Position numbers and translations under genes: made by a program. From positions 1 to 39,345 of the forward strand of contig CAZVUD010000013.1 of the NCBI GenBank assembly GCA_964629615.1: 39,345 bases of DNA, given 5' to 3'. Below are positions 8,768 to 16,932 of the stretch, one piece after another (the first letter of the stretch is position 1; the number at the start of each line of letters is the position of its first letter). The notes below the pieces were generated by a model. The model was not told where the DNA came from and did not search any database. It worked only from the letters and a program-made list of their open reading frames with translations. Origin of the DNA: SVTX01 sp964629615 (GTDB lineage: Bacteria > Bacillota > Clostridia > Oscillospirales > CAG-272).

Positions 8768-9949
8768 TCAATCAAAAACCTTGTCAAACTCGCTTACATC
8801 AACATTTGCAGTATCAAATTCAACGCCGAGCGCGTCGCAAACAAACTTGCCTGCGTGCGCAAATCCGAGGTGTGTACCGAGATTTTCGGGCTTGATATTC
8901 TTTCCGTATATGATAAACGGAATGTATTCGCGCGTGTGATCCGTGCTGTTGTCCGCAGGGTCACAGCCGTGGTCTGCCGTGATGATCAGAATATCGTCAT
9001 CATTTAGCTCATCCATGAGGGCAGGGAGGGATGCGTCAAATTCCATAAGTGCACGTGCATATCCCTCGGGATCCTGTCTGTGACCGTAAAGCATGTCAAA
9101 GTCTACGAGATTTGTAAAGCAAAATCCGTTGAAGTCTGACTTTGCCGCTTCAAGCGTTCTGGCAATGCCCTCGGTGTTGCCGTGCGTAAATATAGTCTGT
9201 GTTATACCGTCGCCTGCAAATATGTCGGTTATCTTGCCGATCGCGATAACGTCAAGTCCGCTTTCCTTGATAGCGGCAAGAGCTGTCTTTTTTGGCGGAA
9301 CTAAGGAGAAATCGTGCCTGTTTGCCGTTCTCTTGTAGTTTCCGTTTTCGTCTGTCGTAAAGGGACGTGCGATGACTCTGCCGACACCGTGCTCGCCGCA
9401 AAGTATCCTTCTGGCGATCCTGCAGTATTCATACAGCGTTTCAATGGGAACTATATCCTCGTGAGCCGCTATCTGAAAAACGCTGTCTGCAGAGGTGTAA
9501 ACTATAAGATTGCCTGTTTTTACATGCTCGTCGCCAAAGTCGCGTATAACATCAGTTCCCGAATAGGGCTTGTTGCAAAGCACGCCTCTTCCTGTTTCAG
9601 CTGTGAATCTGTCTAATACCTCGCTCGGAAATCCATCGGGATAGGTGGGCAGGGGTGAGCTTGATACTATACCCATAAGCTCCCAGTGTCCCACAGTCGT
9701 ATCCTTGCCCATGCTCATTTCCTGAAGCCTTGCATATGCTCCGATCGGTGAGTCGCATTTTTCTATGCAATCAACGCCGTCGATATTGCCAAGACCGAGC
9801 TTTATGAGATTGGGAATGTTGAAGCCTTCCACCCTTGAAATACTGCCCAAGGTGTTTGCACCCACGTCGCCGAAAAGCTCTGCGTCAGGCTCGTATCCTA
9901 TGCCGAATGAGTCAAGGACTGTAAGAAAAACTTTTTTTGCCTTCTTCAT
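8768..9949 (-). CDS. deoB: Phosphopentomutase
   Basis: DeoB interconverts (deoxy)ribose 1-phosphate and 5-phosphate in the cytoplasm, linking nucleoside phosphorolysis to the pentose pool. The alkaline-phosphatase-superfamily metal sites are present: VLDSFGIG near the start, and TADHGCDPADNSTDHTREY near the end. The phospho-acceptor loop reads GKDTTVGHWE, retaining the Thr that follows GKD. Length is about 393 residues, normal for the family. I start at the ATG at 9949; a TTG two codons upstream overlaps the deoC stop and is possible. It is the last gene of pepT-tdk-deoC-deoB. The next step for deoxyribose 5-phosphate is the DeoC aldolase encoded immediately upstream. Confidence 0.97.
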   Translation of the reverse strand: MKKAKKVFLTVLDSFGIGYEPDAELFGDVGANTLGSISRVEGFNIPNLIKLGLGNIDGVDCIEKCDSPIGAYARLQEMSMGKDTTVGHWELMGIVSSSPLPTYPDGFPSEVLDRFTAETGRGVLCNKPYSGTDVIRDFGDEHVKTGNLIVYTSADSVFQIAAHEDIVPIETLYEYCRIARRILCGEHGVGRVIARPFTTDENGNYKRTANRHDFSLVPPKKTALAAIKESGLDVIAIGKITDIFAGDGITQTIFTHGNTEGIARTLEAAKSDFNGFCFTNLVDFDMLYGHRQDPEGYARALMEFDASLPALMDELNDDDILIITADHGCDPADNSTDHTREYIPFIIYGKNIKPENLGTHLGFAHAGKFVCDALGVEFDTANVDVSEFDKVFD

Positions 9950-9951
9950 GA

Positions 9952-10617
9952 TCAATAACCCGATCCCTGTTCGTTTTTAACTATCTTTACTATGCGCGAT
10001 GTGCCGAGTCTGTCAGCACCGAGTCTTATAAATTCCTCTGCGTCAGCAATGGAGGATATGCCGCCTGCCGCTTTGATCTTTACGTTTTTGCCAACATGCT
10101 CCTTGAAGAGTGCAACATCGTGCGGAGTTGCGCCCGCTGTGGAAAAGCCTGTGGATGTCTTGATGTAATCAGCTCCGCTTTCGGTAACTATCTCGCACAT
10201 CTTGATTTTCTCTTCGTCAGTGAGCAGACAGGTTTCGATTATTACCTTGAGTATCTTGTTGCCGCAAGCCGCCTTCAAGGCTTTGAGCTCGTTAAGTATA
10301 GCAGTGTATCTGCCATTTTTGAGGTCGCAGATGTTTATAACGGTATCTATTTCGTCAGCACCGTTCGCGATAGCGTCCTTTGCCTCGCATACCTTTACAA
10401 ATTCTGTGGAGTAACCGTTGGGGAAGCCGATGACAGTGCATATGGCAAGCTTGTCGCCTACATATTCCTTTGCTTCCTTAACGTAGGATGCAGGAATGCA
10501 GGCTGATGCGGTGTTGTATTTGATGCCGTCGTCAAGTATCTGCTTGATATCGTTCCACGTAGCGCATCTGTCAAGAAGCGTGTGGTCTACCTTGGATAAA
10601 ATGTCTTTGATGTCCAT
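9952..10617 (-). CDS. deoC: Deoxyribose-phosphate aldolase
   Basis: DeoC cleaves 2-deoxyribose 5-phosphate to glyceraldehyde 3-phosphate and acetaldehyde, feeding DNA-derived sugar into glycolysis. The protein is a 221-residue class I aldolase TIM barrel. The Schiff-base lysine lies in DYIKTSTGFS, and the second active-site lysine in VKIKAAGGI. The N-terminus, VDHTLLDRCATWNDI, is the usual DeoC opening. The stop is two bases from the deoB start region, so the two are probably translated together. Thymidine kinase lies 32 nt upstream. Identification is secure. Confidence 0.97.
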   Translation of the reverse strand: MDIKDILSKVDHTLLDRCATWNDIKQILDDGIKYNTASACIPASYVKEAKEYVGDKLAICTVIGFPNGYSTEFVKVCEAKDAIANGADEIDTVINICDLKNGRYTAILNELKALKAACGNKILKVIIETCLLTDEEKIKMCEIVTESGADYIKTSTGFSTAGATPHDVALFKEHVGKNVKIKAAGGISSIADAEEFIRLGADRLGTSRIVKIVKNEQGSGY

Positions 10618-10649
10618 TGTTGTTTGTTTCCTTTCGTATATGATTTATT

Positions 10650-11231
10650 TTAATTTTGTTCTTCGTTTTTTATTGCCGCCATCCAGCATGAGTGGCACAT
10701 GGCGATATATGAGTCGTTTCCACCTATGAGTATCTGACCGCCGTGCGTTATAACATGTCCGTTTTCGCCTATGCGGGCATTAACTATAGCCTTGTTTCCG
10801 CAAGAGCATATGGTCTTGATCTCGGATATTGAATCTGCGATCTCAAAGAGCCTTAGGCTGCCCTCAAAAAGATGTGTGCGGAAATCCGTGCGCAGACCAA
10901 AGCAGAGAACGGGGATGTTCAGCTCGTCAACTATGCGCCTCAGCTGATCTATCTGATCGGATGTGAAAAACTGACATTCGTCAGCAATTATGACATGACA
11001 GTCGCGGTGGGATGCAAATTTCTCATATATGTCACATGAAGGGCATACCACAAAGGCGTGCTCCATCAGTCCTATTCTTGAGCGAACGGCATCTGCACCG
11101 TCACGGGTGTCGATAGAAGGCTTTATGAGCCACACCTTCATGCCGCGCTCCTCATAATTAAATCTCGTTATGAGTGCATTTGCAGTTTTGGAGGAGCCCA
11201 TAGCTCCGTATTTGAAATATAACTTTGCCAT
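10650..11231 (-). CDS. tdk: Thymidine kinase (type II)
   Basis: This enzyme phosphorylates thymidine to dTMP using ATP, salvaging nucleosides for DNA synthesis. The P-loop is GAMGSSKT near residue 10. The Walker-B-like DECQF motif (ADECQFFTSDQIDQL) and the zinc-binding Cys pairs (CSCGNKA and CHSCW) of bacterial and viral type II kinases are present. At 193 residues it has the family's usual length. It is encoded between pepT (12 nt) and deoC (32 nt), so thymidine can be either salvaged or broken down by the same operon. Confidence 0.96.
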   Translation of the reverse strand: MAKLYFKYGAMGSSKTANALITRFNYEERGMKVWLIKPSIDTRDGADAVRSRIGLMEHAFVVCPSCDIYEKFASHRDCHVIIADECQFFTSDQIDQLRRIVDELNIPVLCFGLRTDFRTHLFEGSLRLFEIADSISEIKTICSCGNKAIVNARIGENGHVITHGGQILIGGNDSYIAMCHSCWMAAIKNEEQN

Positions 11232-11243
11232 TTCCGCCTCGCT

Positions 11244-12470
11244 TTACTGTACTTCGTATTTTGCAGTGTTGAGAATTAGCCTTTCGGTTATATCAACTAC
11301 CGATTCGAGGGAAGGAATGGGGAGATATTCAAATCTGGAGTGGAAGTTCTCTCCGCCCGTGCAGATGTTGGGACAGGGCAGACCCATAAATGAAAGTCTT
11401 GCTCCGTCTGTTCCGCCGCGTATGGGCTTGATCTCGGGTTTTACACCAACCTCATCCATGGCGGCTATGGCACGAACTATTATGAACATGTTGTTGTCGA
11501 TGATCTCCTTCATGTTGTAGTAGGAGTCCTTTATCTCGGCTTTGCATGAATCCTTTCCGTATTTTACATTTATCTCATCTGCGGCGCGAAGCATGCATTT
11601 TTTCTTTTCTTCAAATTTCTCTCTGTCGTGATCGCGTATTATGTAAGCGAGGGATGCGCTCTCGCAGTCACCGCTCATGTCAAGCAGGTGGAAAAATCCC
11701 TCATAGCCCTCGGTCATGGCAGGCGTCTGATAACGGGGAAGCAGGGAATTGAAATCCATAGCCATAAGGCATGCATTCTTCATCTTGTTCTTTGCGTCAC
11801 CCGGGTGTATGGATACGCCGCAAAAGGTGATCTTTGCAGATGCGGCATTGAAGTTTTCGTATTCGATCTCGCCAAGTGCACCGCCGTCTATGGTGTATGC
11901 GTAATCAGCTCCGAATCGCTCTACATCAAAATGATCGGCTCCGCGACCTATCTCCTCGTCAGGCGTGAAGCATATCTTTATATCTCCGTGCTCCTTGTTG
12001 CTTGAAATGACTCTTTCAAGTGCGCTGACGATAGCGCAGATGCCTGCCTTGTCGTCTGCACCGAGCAGGGTAGTACCGTCTGTCACGATGATCTCCTGAT
12101 CCTTGTAGCGCAATATCGAGGGGTAGTCCTGAGCCTTAAGATATATATTCTTTTCTTCGTTAAGGCATATATCGCCGCCGCTGTACTGAACTATCCTTGC
12201 GTTTATCGGATAGTCTGCACATGCATCTGATGTATCAACGTGTGCGATAAGTCCGAGAGATACGCAGTCGTGATCGCAGTTGGACTTAAGCGTAGCATAC
12301 AGATATCCCATATCATCAAGATACACGTCCGAAAGTCCGAGCGCTTTGAGCTCATCCTCAAGATATCTCAGAAGAGCCCATTGCTTTTGCGAGCTTGGAA
12401 CTGTTTCGCTGTTTTCATCTGACATGGTCGGAAAAGAAACGTATTTTAAAAATCTTTCTGTCGGTGTCAT
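11244..12470 (-). CDS. pepT: Peptidase T (tripeptide aminopeptidase)
   Basis: This is a cytoplasmic di-zinc M20B peptidase that removes the N-terminal residue from tripeptides. Metal ligands and catalytic residues appear in GLIAHVDTSDA (His and the following Asp), LLGADDKAG (bridging Asp), FTPDEEIGRG (catalytic Glu pair) and GGENFHSRFEYLP (C-terminal His). The length is 408 residues, matching the family. A good AGGAG precedes the ATG at 12470. It is the first gene of the operon carrying tdk, deoC and deoB, and the promoter at 12505-12533 drives it. Linkage with deo genes suggests a general macromolecule-salvage theme. Confidence 0.96.
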   Translation of the reverse strand: MTPTERFLKYVSFPTMSDENSETVPSSQKQWALLRYLEDELKALGLSDVYLDDMGYLYATLKSNCDHDCVSLGLIAHVDTSDACADYPINARIVQYSGGDICLNEEKNIYLKAQDYPSILRYKDQEIIVTDGTTLLGADDKAGICAIVSALERVISSNKEHGDIKICFTPDEEIGRGADHFDVERFGADYAYTIDGGALGEIEYENFNAASAKITFCGVSIHPGDAKNKMKNACLMAMDFNSLLPRYQTPAMTEGYEGFFHLLDMSGDCESASLAYIIRDHDREKFEEKKKCMLRAADEINVKYGKDSCKAEIKDSYYNMKEIIDNNMFIIVRAIAAMDEVGVKPEIKPIRGGTDGARLSFMGLPCPNICTGGENFHSRFEYLPIPSLESVVDITERLILNTAKYEVQ

Positions 12471-12504
12471 ATATTTCTCCTGTTATCTACATTTTATTAC
12501 ATAC

Positions 12505-12533
12505 ATTATAACATATATTCAAAAATATATCAA
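12505..12533 (-). promoter_or_regulatory. Sigma-A promoter of the pepT-tdk-deoC-deoB operon
   Basis: On the minus strand, -35 TTGATA (12528-12533) and -10 TATAAT (12505-12510) are 17 bp apart, 34 nt before the pepT start. It is back to back with the promoter of the DUF1643 operon. Confidence 0.85.
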
Positions 12534-12580
12534 GTGTATTTTTCACCGCATAGGTGTAACAAATTTGTGACGCAAAATGT

Positions 12581-12609
12581 TTGACAAACATGGATATATG
12601 TGTTATAAT
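12581..12609 (+). promoter_or_regulatory. Sigma-A promoter of the DUF1643-NTPase-branching enzyme operon
   Basis: TTGACA (12581-12586) and TATAAT (12604-12609) are both perfect consensus with a 17-bp spacer, 32 nt upstream of the first ATG. Confidence 0.92.
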
Positions 12610-12641
12610 GGTAACAGAGTAAATAAGTGCGAGGTGTCTTT

Positions 12642-13253
12642 ATGCATATACCGATGTGCGAATCGCAAAAGGTAGATATACTTACGTTTGATGAGGCTAT
12701 GGAGGAGAGATCCGACAGCCATATGTATGACAGGGACAAATGGTTATATATTCCGAGTTTTTATTCGGAATACAGGTACATACTCGGAACGAAAGGCAAG
12801 AGACCGCTTATAACGATAGGCATAAATCCATCCACCGCCGCACCCGACGACCTTGACAATACACTTAAGAGCGTAAGCAGGATAGCCGATGGCAACGGAT
12901 TTGATTCCTTTATCATGTTCAATGTATATGCGCAGAGAGCGACCGATCCCGATATGATGGACAAGGAGATAAATCCTGTATTGCACCGTGAAAATATGAA
13001 GGCATTCAGATATGTCCTTGAAAATGGCGGCGAGATGCCTGCTGTATGGGCGGCTTGGGGCGCGATAGTCGAGAAGCGTCCCTATCTTAAGGATTGCCTG
13101 CGCGATATGGTGAGCATAGGAAATGAATTCGGAGCGGTATGGTATAAGGCAGGGCGCGTATCCAAAAAGGGGCATCCGCATCATCCGTTGTATTTAAAAA
13201 AGGATTCTCTTATTGAGAAATTTGATATGGTAGGATACCTTGAAACGCTTTGA
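12642..13253 (+). CDS. DUF1643 family protein
   Basis: This 203-residue soluble protein carries the typical DUF1643 blocks: RPLITIGINPSTAAPDDLDN, then FIMFNVYAQRATDP, a central AVWAAWGAI, and a C-terminal GHPHHPLYL. Its biochemical function is not known; the Asn-Pro-Ser/Thr and His-Pro motifs suggest a nucleotide- or nucleic-acid-binding fold, which is inference. I use the ATG at 12642, with GAGGTG 5 nt upstream, instead of a GTG 15 nt earlier. It is the first gene of a three-gene operon with an overlap-coupled pyrophosphohydrolase and branching enzyme. Confidence 0.85.
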   Translation: MHIPMCESQKVDILTFDEAMEERSDSHMYDRDKWLYIPSFYSEYRYILGTKGKRPLITIGINPSTAAPDDLDNTLKSVSRIADGNGFDSFIMFNVYAQRATDPDMMDKEINPVLHRENMKAFRYVLENGGEMPAVWAAWGAIVEKRPYLKDCLRDMVSIGNEFGAVWYKAGRVSKKGHPHHPLYLKKDSLIEKFDMVGYLETL

Positions 13254-13263
13254 GGAGGGTATT

Positions 13264-13590
13264 ATGGTATACAATAAGCTTGTACGGGATAAGATACCCG
13301 AGATAATAAAGAAAAACGGCTCGGAATGCACTTTTCGTGTTCTGGACAACAATGAATATCTGACCATGCTTGAAAAAAAGCTGTATGAGGAGCTTTCGGA
13401 ATACAGCTCTGATAAGAGCATATATGAGCTTGCAGATATGCTTGAGGTCATATATGCGGTCTGCAGAGCACAGGGCTATTCCACAGACGAGCTGGAAAGC
13501 ATCAGAATAAAGAAGGCGGAAGAGCGCGGAGGCTTTGAGGACAAGATATTTTTGATGGAGACCTTTGACGGCAAGGGGGATAACAGATGA
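13264..13590 (+). CDS. MazG-like nucleoside triphosphate pyrophosphohydrolase
   Basis: This small all-alpha protein has 108 residues and opens with YNKLVRDKIPEIIKK, the hallmark of phosphoribosyl-ATP-pyrophosphohydrolase-like house-cleaning enzymes. The Mg-binding EExxE...ExxD pattern is visible as EELSEY followed by YELADMLEVIYAV. The likely role is hydrolysis of non-canonical or surplus nucleoside triphosphates to the monophosphate and pyrophosphate. The ATG at 13264 follows GAGGAGGG with correct spacing; the TTG at 13240 lies inside the previous gene and is rejected. Its last codon overlaps the branching-enzyme start (ATGA), so the two are co-translated. Histidine biosynthesis is unlikely because no his genes are nearby. 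Confidence 0.82.
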   Translation: MVYNKLVRDKIPEIIKKNGSECTFRVLDNNEYLTMLEKKLYEELSEYSSDKSIYELADMLEVIYAVCRAQGYSTDELESIRIKKAEERGGFEDKIFLMETFDGKGDNR

Positions 13591-15587
13591 GCTATAAGAT
13601 CATTGATATGGATCCCGCGCTCAAGCCTTACGAGCGTGATATAGAGCTGCGCATGAGCAGCTATAAGAAAAAGCTGAATGAACTCATAGGCAGCTCGGGC
13701 AGGCTGTCCGATTTTGCCAACGGATATATGTATTTCGGATTTCACAGAACTGTGGACGGTTGGGTATACAGAGAATGGGCACCTGCGGCAGATGCGCTCT
13801 TTCTTACAGGCGATATGGTGGATTGGGATGCCAAGCGCCTCTTTATGAAGAATATCGGAAACGGTGTTTGGGAGCTGCATATGAAGGGCAAAGACTTCCT
13901 CTATGATGGATGTCATGTCCAGACTGTCGTGTGCAGGAACGGATCGGAATACAGAAGGATACCTTTGTATATTCAGCGCGTCGTGCAGGACGAGCATGAC
14001 TATTCATGGTGCGGCGTTATCTCGGATGAAAAGCCTTATGCTTGGCATGATGATAGCTTCAAGCCCGAAAAAAAGAATATATTCATATATGAATGCCATA
14101 TCGGCATGGCATGTGAAGAGGAACGTATAGGAACATATGCAGAGTTTGCAAACAATGTGCTTCCGCGCATTAAAAGGCTCGGCTATAACACCTTGCAGAT
14201 AATGGCAATAATGGAGCATCCGTATTATGCCTCGTTCGGATATCAGGTATCCAATTTCTTTGCACCCTCGTCAAGATACGGCACGCCGAATGAATTGCGC
14301 GCTCTTATAGATAAGGCACACAAAATGGGTATATCGGTACTGCTCGATGTCGTTCATTCACACGCTGTAAAGAATACATGCGAAGGCATAAACATGTTTG
14401 ACGGCACACCGTATCAGTTCTTCCACACAGGCGAGCGCGGAGAGCATGCGGCATGGGGAACAAAGCTCTTTGATTACGGAAAGAATGAGGTCATACATTT
14501 TCTTCTGTCCAATATTAAATATTGGCTTTGCGAATATCATTTTGACGGATTCAGATTTGACGGCGTCACATCCATGATATATAAGGATCACGGACTTGGT
14601 GTGTCGTTCGACGGAATGGATAAGTATTTTTCTTATAATTCCGATATAGAGGCTATAAATTATCTCCAATTGGCAAATCAGCTCATAAGAGAGGTGCGCC
14701 CCGATGCCATTACGATAGCAGAGGATATGTCGGCTCTTCCGGGTATGTGCTTGCCGATAGAGGACGGAGGAATTGGCTTTGACTTCAGGCTCTCTATGGG
14801 CGACCCCGATATGTGGATCAAAAACATACGCGAGAAGCGCGATGAAGATTGGGATGTCGGCAGGATATGGTGGGAGCTTACCAACCGCCGCCCAGGCGAA
14901 AAGTATATCGGATATGCCGAATCGCACGATCAGGCACTTGTGGGAGATCAGACAATAATGTTCAGACTCTGCGGAGCGGATATGTACACCTCTATGTCAA
15001 AATTTACAGAGAGCTATGCGATAGACAGGGGAATGGCACTTCATAAGATGATCAGGCTCATAACCATGAGTCTTGGCGGAGAGGGGTATCTCAATTTCAT
15101 GGGAAATGAGTTCGGTCATCCCGAATGGATAGACTTTCCGCGAGAGGGAAATGGTTGGAGCTATAAGTATTGCAGACGTCAGTGGAGCCTTTGCGATGAC
15201 ACCACTCTGCGCTACGGTCAGCTTAATGACTTCGATCATGATATGATATCTCTTGCGAAAAAGCGCAGGATATATGAAGAAGCACCTGTACCGCTCTCAT
15301 TTAATGATTCAGAGCAGATAATGAGCTATACGAGAGGCGGACTTATATTTGCCTTCAATTTTTCACCCGTGAAAGCCTGTGAGAGCTTTGAGATAGCTTT
15401 GCCGAGAAAGGGAAGCTACAGGGTCATATTAAGCACGGATGATAGGGAATACGGCGGATTTGAAAGAATATCGCGCTCCTATATCTATGATACCGAAAAT
15501 GTGCATGGTAAAAAGAATGTGATAAAGGTGTTCCTGCCCCCGAGGACGGCTCTTGTAATGGGTAAAATCAACAAAAAACTACGGTAA
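13587..15587 (+). CDS. glgB: 1,4-alpha-glucan branching enzyme
   Basis: This enzyme transfers alpha-1,4-glucan segments to form alpha-1,6 branches in glycogen. The 666-residue GH13 protein has an N-terminal CBM48-like domain (GWVYREWAPAADALFLTGD), then a catalytic barrel: region I DVVHSHAVKN, nucleophile D325 in GFRFDGVTS, acid/base E379 in TIAEDMS, and the third Asp D448 in ESHDQAL. A C-terminal beta domain follows. The N-terminal wording and length resemble the eukaryote-like (GBE1) branch of branching enzymes. Other glycogen genes are absent here, so it is an orphan glgB, translationally coupled to the pyrophosphohydrolase. No clear terminator follows it. Confidence 0.93.
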   Translation: MSYKIIDMDPALKPYERDIELRMSSYKKKLNELIGSSGRLSDFANGYMYFGFHRTVDGWVYREWAPAADALFLTGDMVDWDAKRLFMKNIGNGVWELHMKGKDFLYDGCHVQTVVCRNGSEYRRIPLYIQRVVQDEHDYSWCGVISDEKPYAWHDDSFKPEKKNIFIYECHIGMACEEERIGTYAEFANNVLPRIKRLGYNTLQIMAIMEHPYYASFGYQVSNFFAPSSRYGTPNELRALIDKAHKMGISVLLDVVHSHAVKNTCEGINMFDGTPYQFFHTGERGEHAAWGTKLFDYGKNEVIHFLLSNIKYWLCEYHFDGFRFDGVTSMIYKDHGLGVSFDGMDKYFSYNSDIEAINYLQLANQLIREVRPDAITIAEDMSALPGMCLPIEDGGIGFDFRLSMGDPDMWIKNIREKRDEDWDVGRIWWELTNRRPGEKYIGYAESHDQALVGDQTIMFRLCGADMYTSMSKFTESYAIDRGMALHKMIRLITMSLGGEGYLNFMGNEFGHPEWIDFPREGNGWSYKYCRRQWSLCDDTTLRYGQLNDFDHDMISLAKKRRIYEEAPVPLSFNDSEQIMSYTRGGLIFAFNFSPVKACESFEIALPRKGSYRVILSTDDREYGGFERISRSYIYDTENVHGKKNVIKVFLPPRTALVMGKINKKLR

Positions 15588-15674
15588 AGTTTAAAAAAAA
15601 TTCATGAAAATTTGTCTATTATGTGGAAAAAGCTCAAAAAAGCTTATGATAGTCAAAAAAATCATAAAAAAGAC

Positions 15675-15704
15675 TTGACTTTATAAGGTAATATATGTTA
15701 AAAT
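15675..15704 (+). promoter_or_regulatory. Promoter of the flavin/Rnf operon
   Basis: TTGACT (15675-15680) is followed at 18 bp by TAAAAT (15699-15704), with an upstream TG making an extended -10. It lies 65 nt before the first lipoprotein gene, in an A/T-rich leader. The preceding 85 bp hold no gene and no convincing terminator. Confidence 0.75.
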
Positions 15705-15769
15705 ATATACGATTGCGATAGAATATTTTATTCTACACAAAATACAAAAAAAGAAAAGGAATATTCAAA

Positions 15770-16906
15770 ATGAAGAAGATTCTCGCGATCCTCCTCTGCC
15801 TTTGCATGGTATTTGCAGTAGTTGCATGTAATAAGACAGACGACGGAAAAGAAACTGAAACAACAACAGGCGAAGAACAGACAAACAATGATCCTTCCAC
15901 AGAAGCTGCATATAAGCTCGGTATGGGCGTCGTATCAAATGCTGATTCTTCCATTAGTGCAACAGCTGACAAGGCAGGCACTGCACAGATCGATGCTACA
16001 GTAGCAGCAGTTGTTCTTGACAAGGATAACAAGATAGTTGCTTGCAGACTTGATGCAGTTCAGAACAAGACCGAGATCAAGGCTGACGGTACATTTGAGA
16101 TCAAGAATCTCAAGACAAAGATGGAACTTGGCGATGACTACAACATGGCTAAGTGGGGTCTCAGCCAGGACTGGAACGGCGACGGTATCGTTAAGGAATG
16201 GTACGATCAGGCTAAGGCTTTCGAATCCTTCGTAGTTGGTAAGACAGCTGAAGAGGTTAAGAATATGCCTACACAGACAATTGAAAGCTCCGGCTATGTA
16301 ATTTCTGCTGATGACGCTCTTCTTGCTGCAGGTTGCACGATCCAGATCACTGAATTCAAGGAAGCAGTAGTTAAGGCTTGCAATGACGAGCAGGGCACAA
16401 CATTCTCAACTAACAAGGACTTCACTCTCGGTGTTGCCGCTACAAGCGAAGATAACGGTTCCAAAGCAGCTACAGCTGAAGGCGACGGCGTTATCAAGGT
16501 ATACTCTGAGTTCGCAGCTTCCGTTGTTATCGACGGTAAGATAGCAGCTTCTCTCAATGACGCTATTCAGCCTGACGTTAAGTTCAATGCAAATGGCGAA
16601 ATAACTGATAAGATCGTTAAGCTTACAAAGAGAGAGCTCAAGGAAGATTACAACATGGCTAAGTATGGTCTCGACTCAGACTGGAACGGCGACGGTATCG
16701 TTAAGGAATGGTACCTCCAGAGTGCAGAATTCTCCAAGTTCGTTGTTGGTAAGACAGCTGCTGAGGTAGAAGGTATGAAGACACAGGTTCCTGAAGGTTC
16801 CGAATACAACATTTCTGCTGATGAAGCTCTTCTTGCTGCAGGATGCACCATCCAGATCACAGGCATGAAGGCAGTTGTTGCAAAATCCGTAACAAACGCA
16901 AGATGA
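15770..16906 (+). CDS. Lipoprotein with an internally duplicated domain, Rnf/ApbE-associated
   Basis: This 378-residue lipoprotein has lipobox Cys20 (AVVAC) and an acidic Thr-rich linker to about residue 43. Residues about 45-204 and 215-373 are two copies of one domain. Each has a beta-rich start (AAVVLDKDNKIVACRLD in copy 1), a YNMAK[WY]GL segment, the loop DWNGDGIVKEWY (134-145 and 304-315), F..FVVGKTAxEV, and ISADxALLAAGCTIQIT at the end. The loop resembles a dockerin or EF-hand calcium loop. The beta part recalls extracellular FMN-binding domains, but no SGAT-type flavinylation motif is present. Being first in an operon with ApbE and Rnf suggests a surface redox or scaffold role. The family is not one I can name. 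Confidence 0.75.
   Translation: MKKILAILLCLCMVFAVVACNKTDDGKETETTTGEEQTNNDPSTEAAYKLGMGVVSNADSSISATADKAGTAQIDATVAAVVLDKDNKIVACRLDAVQNKTEIKADGTFEIKNLKTKMELGDDYNMAKWGLSQDWNGDGIVKEWYDQAKAFESFVVGKTAEEVKNMPTQTIESSGYVISADDALLAAGCTIQITEFKEAVVKACNDEQGTTFSTNKDFTLGVAATSEDNGSKAATAEGDGVIKVYSEFAASVVIDGKIAASLNDAIQPDVKFNANGEITDKIVKLTKRELKEDYNMAKYGLDSDWNGDGIVKEWYLQSAEFSKFVVGKTAAEVEGMKTQVPEGSEYNISADEALLAAGCTIQITGMKAVVAKSVTNAR
16169..16714 (+). repeat. Two 36-nt identical direct repeats encoding the DWNGDGIVKEWY loop
   Basis: Bases 16169-16204 and 16679-16714 are identical over 36 nt, including every synonymous position, 510 bp apart and in frame. Flanking domain copies are less similar. This points to recent duplication, gene conversion or strong constraint on the loop. 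Confidence 0.9.
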
Positions 16907-16932
16907 TAATTTCATAACAGGAGAACGGTATT

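Noticed and set aside
9949..9955. TTG-ATC-ATG at the deoB start, also seen at the first permease start (682-690)
   Set aside because: The shared heptamer looks like a chance outcome of stop/start overlap; in the permease case Shine-Dalgarno spacing supports the ATG.
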